Part shown: one piece after another, positions 52,501 to 59,897 of the stretch
Layout: each line of letters begins with the position of its first letter
How positions within the stretch are numbered: the stretch's first letter is position 1
NCBI GenBank assembly: GCA_965228435.1
Contig: OZ245818.1
Location: forward strand, 4,836,001 to 4,900,000
From: Hoeflea_A sp965228435
GTDB taxonomy: Bacteria; Pseudomonadota; Alphaproteobacteria; Rhizobiales; Rhizobiaceae
Reading direction: 5' to 3'
DNA length: 64,000 bases
The notes under the pieces: generated by a model
Database searches by the model: none
Seen by the model: only the letters and a program-made list of their open reading frames with translations
Told to the model about the DNA's origin: nothing
Position numbers and translations under genes: made by a program

Positions 52501-53566
52501 TACGCCGCCAGTGGCAGTCGACATTCCGTGGAATGGATCGTTGACCCAATCGTTGACCGATCTTGGTCAGGCGATTGAAAACGTCCTGGAAAACCAGTTG
52601 GGCATGACCGACGTGTCTTTCTCGATCAATGCTGGACTTGGTATTGTTACGATTGAGGCGCTGAACGGGCAATTTGTTCTCGGCAACGAGGATCACATTG
52701 CCAATGCCGGCAGCAATGGTATTCTGACAAATGTGCCATTTGTTACCGAACTCCAAGATCTTGGTGGTCCAGGTAACACCAACAACATCACGGCGACGGA
52801 TACTGCTCCGCTTCCAGCCAGCAATGACGACCAGGATATCTTCAAAACGGACGAAACGATCGGCGAAGGCCCGTCGGATGACGACACCCAGTCATTCTCC
52901 GGTTCCGGAACTGATGGTACCGACGGTGAAGACAAAGCCAATGGCGCCACTGTGATCTATGACAACGGAAGTGCTTTCTCCTTCCAGGGTAATGACGTCT
53001 TCGTCGCGCAGGCCGTCAACATGGATGCAAACAGTGCCAACTGGCTTGCATTCCAGGCCTCGGGCTTCGACAATGACGACATTCCTTACGACTTCCGCGG
53101 CCTGCTGGCCGGGGAGACCATGGGAACGCCTGGTGTCGAAGGCGCAGATGGCGGCGTGAAGAACGTCACCTATGTCGGCGACTGGAAGAACGGCGACGAT
53201 CTGCTGGCCTTCCAGAATGAAGACGGCTCGCTTGGACCAGCAGGCAATGCTCTCAACTACGCGGAATTCGAGAATATCTCGGCGACGCGTGACGATGCCG
53301 ACGCGACTGCGGCCGGTATCTTCGAGGGCGCTCCGAGCCTGCGTTATGTCGCCATTGCTCGCAATGACGGCGCGACCGATGCTGACAACTACCTGCGTGT
53401 CTACTTCAACGAGGAAGGCACCGACAAAGCACCGGAGGCAGTCTTCGAGCTGGTCGGCTACGACAGCAAGACGGAAATCACCTTCACGGATATCACGGAC
53501 AGCACCCAGTGCCCGCTGATCTATGAAGGTTCCGGTGTCAGCAATATCGACGACTACTTCTGCTAA
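46523..53566 (+). CDS. Giant RTX/cadherin-like surface protein with DUF4214 domains
   Basis: A very acidic 2347-aa protein and probable type I secretion substrate. Two DUF4214 units occupy residues of about 1-190 (LYQAVFDRMSDSGGLTFW, LVYLNILGRPADQDGYNFW). Cadherin-like modules follow to about 530. A unique region runs to about 1190. About ten RTX nonapeptides (GGTGNDLLIGG type) lie at 1190-1350. Five ~100-aa related beta-domains (GDxYxVxVDGDG...) are at 1356-2063, interrupted by a PPC domain near 1672-1793. The C-terminal 280 residues are unique and end in Cys. Unusually for an RTX protein, several Cys occur. Codons look optimised for high expression. Structural surface-layer or adhesin function is inferred. 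Confidence 0.85.
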   Translation: MEQTIIAYYEAILRQAPTQSQIDQWEVFLAEADDLEDALADFAQALCLQADEVRSVLRLYQAVFDRMSDSGGLTFWTNRFREIQEANPDLSYRDALIETISQWLESDEYIARFGGDLSDEDFLSLVYLNILGRPADQDGYNFWLAVLKSGAMTREQLIVEFTESDEFKAAVDDEANGLLKAAAAIDSDTVVDDLPYELPGGDPYTGELGNEAPIDILIGTDIDENAENNVAVNEGQLTVVDPDGGETFTWELIDPTGTFGLDDPNAQQPKIIVINNSALDHETADVMTVTIRVTDSDNNTYEEDVDIDINDINEAPENLDLSNLTIDEQDGSASNPGVGGLVVGVLTSTDVDDGDTATYTLLSQSVAGAFEIVGNELRVLDPSVIDSEASVASIDVEVQVEDSGGLTQVKTFTINVDAINDEDPTNVDPDVLNISATLPKDFLLTNLFADDPDTTPGTHTFAIKTDPTGGAFKIDASGTQLLLEDPGLLGSDVLTNPVVNLVVTVTDDAGNSYDDTIVINVDQTGIILPFTGATVEVLEGTAGNDAFTANAGLGANGIIPLPPGFGRTANAGDIANGGEGYDWFLLTKQDDNGGDGLTFISGVTLNDIEAAGISNRDISPFPSAPPVIETAFLCIPCVEIPDLAPFFDDPLIYEASTSPDLDFVSFYQSLSSVGIWDVQAPFWVLDPLDANDLGPVVNIDDVTADFVHFDSDPQAKLLGDPIDMLTFTIDEVRINELLITENASGNEPGPMRGEQVGTIRIEADGIPSVIGSLNNGAGPFDPTGSTTHTVEVHVTDLTSSRPTALNTPALNTAAVDLFMGHADGIADGLQGLEFFNIGGGGDFFGVFGTSADFDSDLDGNALTINDTEIDPLTGLPIDPSVSGNSIFFFEEGGFGGGGVTVNGYGVDDFDTIGLFAEDLTGLGDVNDVERLKLLEDVGAWGDSPLNLAAFDGTLDEVLLADGVDGDLAIINIPNRIGSEHDLFTDTDNNSTVLCNSVGEPGVWINIQQKCQPGGALPADFDLQLDGAVDGGTRVDLNFAIAADSEVATLSLTDIDVLRINVEDPSLTINDIDDNDGSLEAIILTDDGTGPASTITILEPDQEAGSTPNLRLVNGSSGTFNQRLFNMTSPAMMFLPVFANWTPDTFIGNPFNDGSFNTFTQGSGGPTNEVVVHADGAFFNMGSGSDWVSGNQNANGIALGQPGGTGLGKDSFEMNDGNDLAFGYDGEDAMEGGAGNDELHGGDHNDTIYGDERDSDLTTGNDLLFGDAGNDRMFGGNGNDIMFGGTGRDYMEGGTGDDTLCGDQDSDCLHGGTGNDLLIGGHDNTGQLIDGINWQGDVLFAGTGIDFLIGDSTCEPQCFTVQLTAEDNILGEGDVYTVDVDGDGFNDLMYTVSNADANNVNFGIDDIVAALESQWVDQPGGLIVDIDAGDPANQFDDVLIIKNWDATNAPILPTADATDGAFCDVIGTPADLSVVVGGKIGYGDEFEFTVDWSGGSKTYSYTVLWRDFPDLANPPTANDVRAKLLAEVALDPPGDGIVIGAGAGAGQIDIDSNPSNTEKVGEVTVTATATEDALPPNFGDEEDDMIGTPTTVCYEINLGTGPAGDIYRVDLNGDGIYDAQYEVQVGDSLADVYQGLINAVNALNNPNIVAYSSSQMVNDGLINTVDVNTLGGPGTSFGTALSLNGLFETGLHPWIQSVGPTASVVQPSNTAGNTDWYSFTLTGDETVRIDIDIARFEFDPEITVYDVDGTTVLFNNDDAPTDPGDNGSIFSSFLTFAAPGAGTYFVEVGNSNLGGTIPDPFTASGNDYMLHVSIEDPTPAVAATDFKLAVLDGTNPVITVDDVNFIGGIDEETITVDDSQKIDIGDTYTVEIDATGNGVVGDAGDIIETYTTVSGDTAASIALALSNQINANWAVELGNIGLAGATVNVVGNVITVTGSSPAVDDIYVEASNDEAGTFACDVWEIDTDNWTVGETIHVEVDTDVGDSDAFPGDNTPPVAVDIPWNGSLTQSLTDLGQAIENVLENQLGMTDVSFSINAGLGIVTIEALNGQFVLGNEDHIANAGSNGILTNVPFVTELQDLGGPGNTNNITATDTAPLPASNDDQDIFKTDETIGEGPSDDDTQSFSGSGTDGTDGEDKANGATVIYDNGSAFSFQGNDVFVAQAVNMDANSANWLAFQASGFDNDDIPYDFRGLLAGETMGTPGVEGADGGVKNVTYVGDWKNGDDLLAFQNEDGSLGPAGNALNYAEFENISATRDDADATAAGIFEGAPSLRYVAIARNDGATDADNYLRVYFNEEGTDKAPEAVFELVGYDSKTEITFTDITDSTQCPLIYEGSGVSNIDDYFC

Positions 53567-53611
53567 TCGTCTGACAATGCGGGAGGCGCCCCAGGCGCCT
53601 CCACAAAAACC

Positions 53612-53641
53612 AAAGGGCCCCGGCTTCAACCGGGGCCTTTA
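53612..53641 (+). terminator. Terminator after the giant surface-protein gene
   Basis: The stem AAAGGGCCCCGG / CCGGGGCCTTT with one bulged G and a loop of about 6 nt lies about 45 bp after the stop. A second perfect 9-bp hairpin GGAGGCGCC / GGCGCCTCC stands just upstream at 53582-53602. Two stacked hairpins suggest a highly expressed transcript with a strong end. Confidence 0.8.
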
Positions 53642-53697
53642 TTGTGAGAGAAGTGGATTTCGCGATCTCAATCGCAAGCACAACAAGGGAGAAACAA

Positions 53698-53934
53698 ATG
53701 GCCGAGGAAACAATAGTGACGATCGATAACCAGCGTTATCGCCTTTCGGACCTGGCCGGAGAGGCGCAAACGCAGTTCAACAATGTGCGAAGCGCTGATA
53801 CGGAAATACAAAACCTGGAACGGCATTTGGCGATTGCAAAAACAGCACGCAGTGCTTATGCCAAGGCACTGCAGCAGGCGCTGGTCAATATATCCCCGAT
53901 CGCTTCGACTGGAGAGTCGGAATCCGCCCAATAG
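53698..53934 (+). CDS. DUF6447-family small protein, copy 1
   Basis: A 78-aa cytoplasmic-looking protein: ETIVTIDNQRYRLSDLAGEA, then a helical part ending AKTARSAYAKALQQAL. It matches my recollection of DUF6447, a family with a short beta-strand pair (VTIDGxxYxxxD) and a helix containing QTARxAYAxAL. Function is unknown. It is the first of three paralogues in 1.3 kb, all downstream of the giant RTX gene and upstream of the type I exporter. ATG 53698 has AAGGGAG upstream. A role in export or assembly of the surface protein is inferred only from position. Confidence 0.75.
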   Translation: MAEETIVTIDNQRYRLSDLAGEAQTQFNNVRSADTEIQNLERHLAIAKTARSAYAKALQQALVNISPIASTGESESAQ

Positions 53935-53991
53935 CCAAACACACAAAAGATCACACATTGCCGGACTTCGGCCTAGAGGAAATGGAAAGAC

Positions 53992-54213
53992 ATGAACTGC
54001 AACGATTGCCTATTCTGGTACGATGAGGCGGTGCCGGCAGGTACAGAAAACCGCCCGCTTAAATTCCGGTTCTGCCGACGATATCCGCCGAACATCCATG
54101 TTTCGCCTGCTGCCGGGCCGGGTCAGAAGAAAATCGTAAACTATCATTGGCCGGTGGTCTCGGAAACCGACTGGTGCGGAGAGTTTCGGCAGAACGACTC
54201 AAAACAACACTGA
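53992..54213 (+). CDS. Small Cys-rich protein, probable metal-binding
   Basis: A 73-aa protein with a CNDCLFWY motif at the start, a central FCRRYPP and a C-terminal TDWCGEFR, i.e. four spaced Cys suited to zinc or iron-sulfur binding. Such CxxC...CRR.PP...DWCGEF proteins are found sporadically; I know of no assigned function. It lies 57 bp after the first DUF6447 gene, with a GAGGAAATGGAAAGAC leader, so it is probably in the same transcript. Confidence 0.65.
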   Translation: MNCNDCLFWYDEAVPAGTENRPLKFRFCRRYPPNIHVSPAAGPGQKKIVNYHWPVVSETDWCGEFRQNDSKQH

Positions 54214-54287
54214 TTGGTCACATACAATGCCCGGCTGAAGACCATGCTTGGGCGTATGAACACCGGAATGAATGGAGAATTGATGCT

Positions 54288-54554
54288 ATGGCTGACGAAG
54301 AGAAAACTGTGACCATAGACGGGAAAATCTACCGGCGAAGCGACATAGGAGAAAAAGGGGAAGCGCAGCTGACCAATCTTCAGGGTTGCGAGATGGAACT
54401 GGCGGAGCTCCAGCGTCGTTCTGCGCTGACGCAGACTGCCCGTGCCGCCTACGCGCGTGCGTTGCAGGATATTCTCAATCCGCTAACGCCAATTGGAACG
54501 GCGCCGAGCGCCGAGTCCAACCCGTCCCAAACGATTGGCTTCAAGGACAGCTGA
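54288..54554 (+). CDS. DUF6447-family small protein, copy 2
   Basis: An 88-aa paralogue: KTVTIDGKIYRRSDIGEKGE, CEMELAELQRRSALTQTARA, AYARALQDILNPLTPIGTAP. It is closer to copy 3 than to copy 1. The ATG at 54288 has GGAG upstream; the frame is open 47 codons further up, but those residues do not resemble the family. The tail (SAESNPSQTIGFKDS) is variable. Confidence 0.75.
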   Translation: MADEEKTVTIDGKIYRRSDIGEKGEAQLTNLQGCEMELAELQRRSALTQTARAAYARALQDILNPLTPIGTAPSAESNPSQTIGFKDS

Positions 54555-54704
54555 TCTTTCACCGGAAGGACCAACCGGGAAGGGCGTTTCTGCGACACCT
54601 TTCACGCCCACTCGCGTTTGCCAAAGAAAAAACAAAGAGCTTCGGTAGCGAACACACAACTCTTCCAACAAGCAGACTCAAATTCGAATCAGGAGCATGA
54701 AACC

Positions 54705-54983
54705 ATGGCTGAAGATGAACGCACAGTGACGATCGACGGCAAGATCTATCGGACCAGTGATATCGGTGAAAACGGAGAAATCCAACTCAACAATCTTCGC
54801 GGCTGCGAAATGGAGATGATTGAGCTGCGTCGCAAAACAGCGATCACCCAAACGGCTCGCGCTGCCTATGCGCGTGCTTTGCAGGAAATCGTTCAGGCGC
54901 TTACGCCAATCGGCACCGCTGCACCTTCCGACAACAATACGACGACGGCGGCTCCGAGTGGTTCCGACCAGGCTTTGAACTAG
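54705..54983 (+). CDS. DUF6447-family small protein, copy 3
   Basis: A 92-aa paralogue: RTVTIDGKIYRTSDIGENGE, CEMEMIELRRKTAITQTARA, AYARALQEIVQALTPIGTAA, and a Thr/Ser-rich tail. AGGAGCATGAAACC precedes ATG 54705. Its stop is 13 bp before the 185-aa gene. Close identity to copy 2 points to recent duplication. Confidence 0.75.
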   Translation: MAEDERTVTIDGKIYRTSDIGENGEIQLNNLRGCEMEMIELRRKTAITQTARAAYARALQEIVQALTPIGTAAPSDNNTTTAAPSGSDQALN

Positions 54984-54996
54984 GGAGCGATCGGCC

Positions 54997-55554
54997 ATGT
55001 CCGAGACGGCGCTGCCGGTCAGCAGAATTAGCAGCCTTTCCTTCCGCTTCGATCCGACGGAGGATCGGATTTGCTGTATCGGCGTGCCGGCCGGGGTCGC
55101 AACCGGTCACATCGAAATGTGGGTGACCAATCGGCTTGGTTTCCAGTTTCTGGAATCCATGCATGAAAACCAGCCGGCGTCGGATCAAAAAACGGATCGG
55201 GTCGAAACATCCTCCGATCTTCGCGATTTGGTCACCTACGGATATTCCGTCGAACAGGCACGCGAGGAGACCAAGGGACAGGTTAGCCGCAGGGATGCCA
55301 AGGCCGCGGCTCCGATCCGCAATGCCACCTGGTTGGTGCGCCGGATCCAGGTCCAAAAGAAGGATGAGAGCCTCAATCTGATCCTGATTGGTGAAAAGGA
55401 GGCCGCGGGATGCACGCTGACGCGGTCTCAATTCCTTCGCATCGTTGACATGCTGGAGGAAACCTTTCGCAAGGCCGAATGGGCCCTGCCGGAAACATCT
55501 TACTCCAATATCGGCTCGAAGCTGGCCGGGGCCACCGGCAGCCGTCTCAATTGA
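54997..55554 (+). CDS. Hypothetical 185-aa protein of the surface locus
   Basis: I do not recognise this protein. There is no signal peptide or membrane helix. The N-terminal half is mixed (LSFRFDPTEDRICCIGVPAG, HIEMWVTNRLGFQFLESM), a charged middle (REETKGQVSRRDAKAA) follows, and the C-terminal half is alpha/beta (ATWLVRRIQVQKKDESLNLILIGEKEA). It starts 13 bp after the third DUF6447 gene with GGGAG nearby, so it belongs to that operon, and ends in a hairpin terminator. Its function is unknown; an accessory role in secretion is possible. Confidence 0.6.
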   Translation: MSETALPVSRISSLSFRFDPTEDRICCIGVPAGVATGHIEMWVTNRLGFQFLESMHENQPASDQKTDRVETSSDLRDLVTYGYSVEQAREETKGQVSRRDAKAAAPIRNATWLVRRIQVQKKDESLNLILIGEKEAAGCTLTRSQFLRIVDMLEETFRKAEWALPETSYSNIGSKLAGATGSRLN

Positions 55555-55580
55555 GGCTGCCGGTCCTGATCGCGTTTTTT
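55534..55580 (+). terminator. Hairpin terminator at the end of the 185-aa gene
   Basis: A 10-bp stem ACCGGCAGCC / GGCTGCCGGT whose loop contains the stop codon, followed 10 bp later by six T (55575-55580). Confidence 0.55.
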
Positions 55581-55673
55581 CGGTCCCGTCCGACCCTATC
55601 CCGTAAAGGAAAGGTTAACGCAAGCTCGGTCCCGTAGGATCGTTGTCAGCAACGGTTACGGTATTGAGCTACA

Positions 55674-57599
55674 ATGGACATACATAATCTGGCGCAGCGT
55701 CGCGAGGCGCCGGGCGCGCAACAAGCCCTGACGAAGGACCAATCTTCACAGGGCGGAGCGCATTTCAAGGGGGCCTTGAGCCTGGCCGAAGGGGGGAATC
55801 CAGGCGGCGAGTCGGGATCACCTGCCGATGGCGGCGATGAGAAGACGTCCACGAAGCCGGAACCCAACGAGCAAGAAAGATTGCAGGCTGAACGGCTCGC
55901 TCGCTTTGGCTCGTTTACGGCCTATTCGCTTTGGCGCAAGATTCCCGTCATGGCCATGGGTATTATGCAGCCGAAGAGCGAGGCCACCTTCGAGAAGCAT
56001 GGCCTGCTCGATGAATGGCACAAGCAGAGGGATGCCTGGCAAGGCAAAGTGTCTGCCATGTCCGATGCGGAGCGGGCTGCCACAGGGGCAACCGTGCTCG
56101 ATGGCGCTCCTGCCGGATCGGCTGAACCGACCGCCGATGCGACCGAAGCGGTGGCGGCGGTTCGCTCTCAGGTTGCCACAGGGGCCACCGTGCCTACCGG
56201 AGCCTCATCAGCCGGGCCGCCAGCTGAAACCACCGAATCCACCGGAACGGTGTCGACGACCCAATCGCAGGGGGCCGTGCTTGACATCAATGTTGCTGCC
56301 CAACCTGCGACGGCTGGCGTTTCTGCCGAGGCCGCGGTAGCTCCGCCGGATGCTGCGGCACCAGCTCCCGTGGCGCCTGCCGTCGCCGCAACCTCTGGTG
56401 TGGTCGGTACGGACAGCCAGACGGCGGCCGCCCCGGCGCAGGCTGCCGAAAGGATAATGAGCCAAGAAGAACTGCAAGCCGAGCGCGTTGCTCAATTCGG
56501 CTCGTTTACGGCCTATTCGCTGTGGCGCAAGATCCCTGTTATGGCCATGGGCATTATGCAGCCAAAGGACGACGCCACCTTCGAAAAGCACGGTCTTCTG
56601 GAGGAATGGCACAAGCAAAGAGACGCCTGGCAGGGCAGGGTTTCCGCCATGTCGGACGCGGAACGGGCAGCCACGGGGGCCACTGTTCTCGACACGGCTT
56701 CGACAGTCACTCCACCAACGCCCGAACAATCCGTTGTTCATGTGCCGGCTGCGAGCGCCAGCCTGCAGGCGAGCTCCTCGCAATCGGATGATGCGAACGC
56801 GCATCAATCCCAGCCAGCGGCCACGGTCAAGCCCGACCCGGTGCCCGCGGCGGGCAGTCCGGATCAGACCGCGAGAACCGAAGCGGCGCAAAACGTGGGT
56901 GATACCCGTCAGGTTGTGCAGACTGTCCAGCCGCCCGTCAAAAGTCAGGAAGAACTCCAGGCAGAACGGGTCGAGCGCTTCGGTTCGTTTACAGCCTACT
57001 CCCTGTGGCGCAAAATCCCCGTTATGGCCATGGGGATCATGCAACCCAAGGACGATGCCACGTTCGAGAAACACGGTCTTTTGGATGAATGGCACAAGCA
57101 GCGAGACGCCTGGCAGGGAAAGGTTGCGGCCATGAGCGAGGAAGAACGGGCCGCGACCGGAACCAGTCTGCTCGATAGTTCGCATATCGCGGACGTCCCG
57201 TCCGCTGCCCCGGCGACCACGGCGGCGGAGCTGCAAGGTCGTTCAGGCGGGACACCCGATACGTCAACAGAACCGGCTGACCAGGGTGCCGTTGATCAGG
57301 CCGCTTCTCAGGTCGCTGATTCCCCGACCGCCTTTCAGGAGATCGAAGAAGCCAAGAGCCAAGAAGAGTTGCGGGCCGAGCGGCTTGAGCGCTTCGGCTC
57401 CTACACGGCCTATTCTCTGTGGCGCAAGATCCCCGTCATGGCCATGGGCATTATGCAGCCGAAGGATGATGCGACCTTTGAGCGGCATGGCCTGCTCGAT
57501 TATTGGCATGATCAGCGGGACCTGTGGCAAGGCAAAATCCGTAGTATGTCCGAAGTCGAACGATCCGCCACAGGCGCCAGCCTGCTCGAAGACACATGA
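55674..57599 (+). CDS. Four-module repeat protein of unknown family
   Basis: A 641-aa protein I do not recognise. Four copies of a 75-aa module sit at about residues 69-143, 266-340, 427-502 and 564-640. The core is FGSFTAYSLWRKIPVMAMGI, then MQPK, ATFEKHGLLDEWHKQRDAWQ, GKVSAMS and AATGATVLD. Identity between modules is very high. The intervening 60-120 residue linkers are Ala/Thr/Pro/Gln-rich, diverged and probably disordered. No signal peptide is seen; the hydrophobic IPVMAMGIM is too short for a membrane span. It lies 286 bp before the type I secretion ABC gene. An export chaperone, scaffold or substrate role is conceivable; nothing is established. Confidence 0.7.
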   Translation: MDIHNLAQRREAPGAQQALTKDQSSQGGAHFKGALSLAEGGNPGGESGSPADGGDEKTSTKPEPNEQERLQAERLARFGSFTAYSLWRKIPVMAMGIMQPKSEATFEKHGLLDEWHKQRDAWQGKVSAMSDAERAATGATVLDGAPAGSAEPTADATEAVAAVRSQVATGATVPTGASSAGPPAETTESTGTVSTTQSQGAVLDINVAAQPATAGVSAEAAVAPPDAAAPAPVAPAVAATSGVVGTDSQTAAAPAQAAERIMSQEELQAERVAQFGSFTAYSLWRKIPVMAMGIMQPKDDATFEKHGLLEEWHKQRDAWQGRVSAMSDAERAATGATVLDTASTVTPPTPEQSVVHVPAASASLQASSSQSDDANAHQSQPAATVKPDPVPAAGSPDQTARTEAAQNVGDTRQVVQTVQPPVKSQEELQAERVERFGSFTAYSLWRKIPVMAMGIMQPKDDATFEKHGLLDEWHKQRDAWQGKVAAMSEEERAATGTSLLDSSHIADVPSAAPATTAAELQGRSGGTPDTSTEPADQGAVDQAASQVADSPTAFQEIEEAKSQEELRAERLERFGSYTAYSLWRKIPVMAMGIMQPKDDATFERHGLLDYWHDQRDLWQGKIRSMSEVERSATGASLLEDT

Positions 57600-57885
57600 T
57601 TCCTACACAAAATTGTGATCCGTTACCCGTGATGCATCTATGCGCGTAACCGGCTGACTGCATTGACGGAATAGAATTGCTGCCGCGAAAGCGTCGGGAG
57701 GCTTTGACGCCGATCAAAATATTGCTATGGGGAGCGACAATACAAGTGCGAATTGTGCGACCCCGCTGATTGCGTTGAGCGAGCCGTTGGAGTATAGGAA
57801 ATACTCTATAGCCTGATCGCAACAGACAGGGGCGTGTGTGTGCGGCGATATAGGGCATATCGCGCGGTTTGGATGGCAAACGTTC

Positions 57886-59778
57886 ATGTACGAAAAACAA
57901 ACACCATTGGACAAGGCGTTCGGCGTCTATAAGCCGACCCTCATCCTGACGATCTTTTTTTCCCTCTTCGCCAACATGTTGATGTTCGTGGCTCCGATCT
58001 ACATGATGCAGGTCTATGACCGCGTCCTGTCGAGCCGCAACGAAACCACGCTGGTGCTGCTCACGGTCATCGCAGTGGCGATGCTTCTAACCTATGCCTG
58101 TCTGGAATATGTCCGATCGCGGATGCTGGCGCGCGGCGGTAACCGTTTCGACCGGGAGATCTCGAAGCCGGTTTTCGACTCGGTCGTCAAGTTGCAGTCA
58201 ATGCAGGCGAACTCGGCCAGCGCCCAAGCGATTCGCGACAAGGATGTGGTGCGCGACTTCATAGGCGGCAACGCCATCATGGCGTTCTGCGACGCACCCT
58301 GGGTGCCGATCTTCGTCGCGGTTTGTTTTATCATGCACACCTATCTCGGGCTGGTAGCCCTGAGTGGTGCCGTTGTCATTTTTTCGCTCGCCCTGCTCAA
58401 CGAAGTGGCCACCAGGGGGCTCCTGGCAAAGGGCAATCGTGCCGGGATCATCGCGGCACAGAACGCCCAAACGACTTTGCGCAATTCCGAGGTCATCAAC
58501 GCACTTGGCATGCGCAACAACATCCAGAAACGCTGGGACAAAAAGCACCTGGAAGCCCTCGGTTGGCAAGGCAAGGCCAGCGACCGCGCCGGCAGCATCG
58601 TTGCCTTTCAGAAATTCGTGCGCATGGGTTTGCAGGTGTCAATCCTCGGCGTTGGCGCCTATCTGTCCATTCTCGGCGAAATTACGCCGGGCGTCATGAT
58701 CGCTGCATCAATCATGATGGGCCGGGCACTGGCGCCGGTCGAGCAATCCGTTGGCAGCTGGAAATCCTTCGTCGCGATGCGCGAGGCCACCAAGCGGTTG
58801 CGTGCCATGTTTGCTTCGCTACCGGAGCAACTGGACCAGATGGATCTGCCGGATCCGGTTGGCAATCTGGCGATCGAAAACGTCATAGCCGGCCCGCCCG
58901 GCGCGCAGAAACCAACGCTGAAAGGCCTGACATTCAGCGTCGATCCAGGAAATATCCTTGCGATAGTCGGTCCGTCGGCCGCGGGCAAGTCGACACTGGC
59001 CCGTGTCATGGTCGGGGTCTGGCCGGCAGCGTCCGGTCATGTGCGCATCGACGGTTCGGATATCGATCACTGGGACCAGGAGAAACTCGGCCGCTTCATC
59101 GGCTATGTGCCGCAGGATGTCGAACTGTTTGCCGGGACCATCGCTGAGAATATCGCGCGTTTCTCGGAGATCGAAGAGTCACGGGTGATAGCCGCGGCGC
59201 AGCTCGCCGGCGTTCACGAGATGATCCAGGGGCTGCCGCAGGGCTACGACACGGAGATCGGCGAAGGCGGCCAGGTGCTCTCGGGCGGCCAGCGGCAGCG
59301 CGTTGCTCTTGCCCGTGCGGTTTATGGCGATCCCGTTATGGTGGTTCTGGATGAACCCAACTCTCATCTCGACACCGCGGGGGAAGAAGCCCTGTCGGAT
59401 GCGATGAAAAAGATGCGCGACGCCAACATTGCGGTGATCGTCATCACCCACAAGCCGAATTTGCTGACCATCGCGGATCAGATCATGATCTTGATGGATG
59501 GCCAGTTGCAGGGCATCGGTTCGCGCGAACAGATGCTGCCAAAGCTGATGGGGCCGAAGGTTGTGCAGGCGCCTCCGCGCGAGCAGCAGCCCGGAGTGAT
59601 GCCGATGCCGCCGCAGGGCATGCCGCAACGCGGTCCGCAGCCTGTGCCGCAGCAGCAAGGTCAGCCCCGGCCGGGCGCGTCGCTGCAGGGGCAGCCGGCG
59701 CAGCGGGCTCAAACGGTTGCGCAACCGGCTTCGGATACCGGTTCGGCCGCTCCGGTGCGCACGCAAAAAGCCGACTGA
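57886..59778 (+). CDS. Type I secretion system ABC transporter (permease/ATPase)
   Basis: A 630-aa inner-membrane ABC exporter of the PrtD/RsaD type. Transmembrane helices lie in residues 15-300 (TLILTIFFSLFANMLMFVAP). Walker A is GPSAAGKST, the signature LSGGQRQRVALARA and Walker B VMVVLDEPNSHLD, with a downstream switch His. No C39 peptidase-like domain precedes the membrane part, which fits RTX-protease and S-layer exporters. A 75-residue Pro/Gln-rich tail is unusual. ATG 57886 is chosen; the frame opens 16 codons earlier. Its HlyD partner follows. The giant RTX protein and both metalloproteases are the natural substrates. Confidence 0.93.
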   Translation: MYEKQTPLDKAFGVYKPTLILTIFFSLFANMLMFVAPIYMMQVYDRVLSSRNETTLVLLTVIAVAMLLTYACLEYVRSRMLARGGNRFDREISKPVFDSVVKLQSMQANSASAQAIRDKDVVRDFIGGNAIMAFCDAPWVPIFVAVCFIMHTYLGLVALSGAVVIFSLALLNEVATRGLLAKGNRAGIIAAQNAQTTLRNSEVINALGMRNNIQKRWDKKHLEALGWQGKASDRAGSIVAFQKFVRMGLQVSILGVGAYLSILGEITPGVMIAASIMMGRALAPVEQSVGSWKSFVAMREATKRLRAMFASLPEQLDQMDLPDPVGNLAIENVIAGPPGAQKPTLKGLTFSVDPGNILAIVGPSAAGKSTLARVMVGVWPAASGHVRIDGSDIDHWDQEKLGRFIGYVPQDVELFAGTIAENIARFSEIEESRVIAAAQLAGVHEMIQGLPQGYDTEIGEGGQVLSGGQRQRVALARAVYGDPVMVVLDEPNSHLDTAGEEALSDAMKKMRDANIAVIVITHKPNLLTIADQIMILMDGQLQGIGSREQMLPKLMGPKVVQAPPREQQPGVMPMPPQGMPQRGPQPVPQQQGQPRPGASLQGQPAQRAQTVAQPASDTGSAAPVRTQKAD

Positions 59779-59897
59779 TGTCCTGAATCGGAAGGGCGGA
59801 TGCCCTTCGGATTCGTCATACCAGGTTCTAGGTTCTGCCATCAATTGGACCTATATATGCGCCAGAAGGCGTCGACACTTTCAATTTGGATCGGACC

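Noticed and set aside
49670..52756. A 1028-codon open frame on the minus strand
   Set aside because: It is antisense to the giant surface-protein gene; long stop-free antisense frames are expected from its codon bias.
57886..58300. Bacteriocin-type ABC exporter with C39 peptidase
   Set aside because: The N-terminus runs directly into membrane helices, with no peptidase-like domain.
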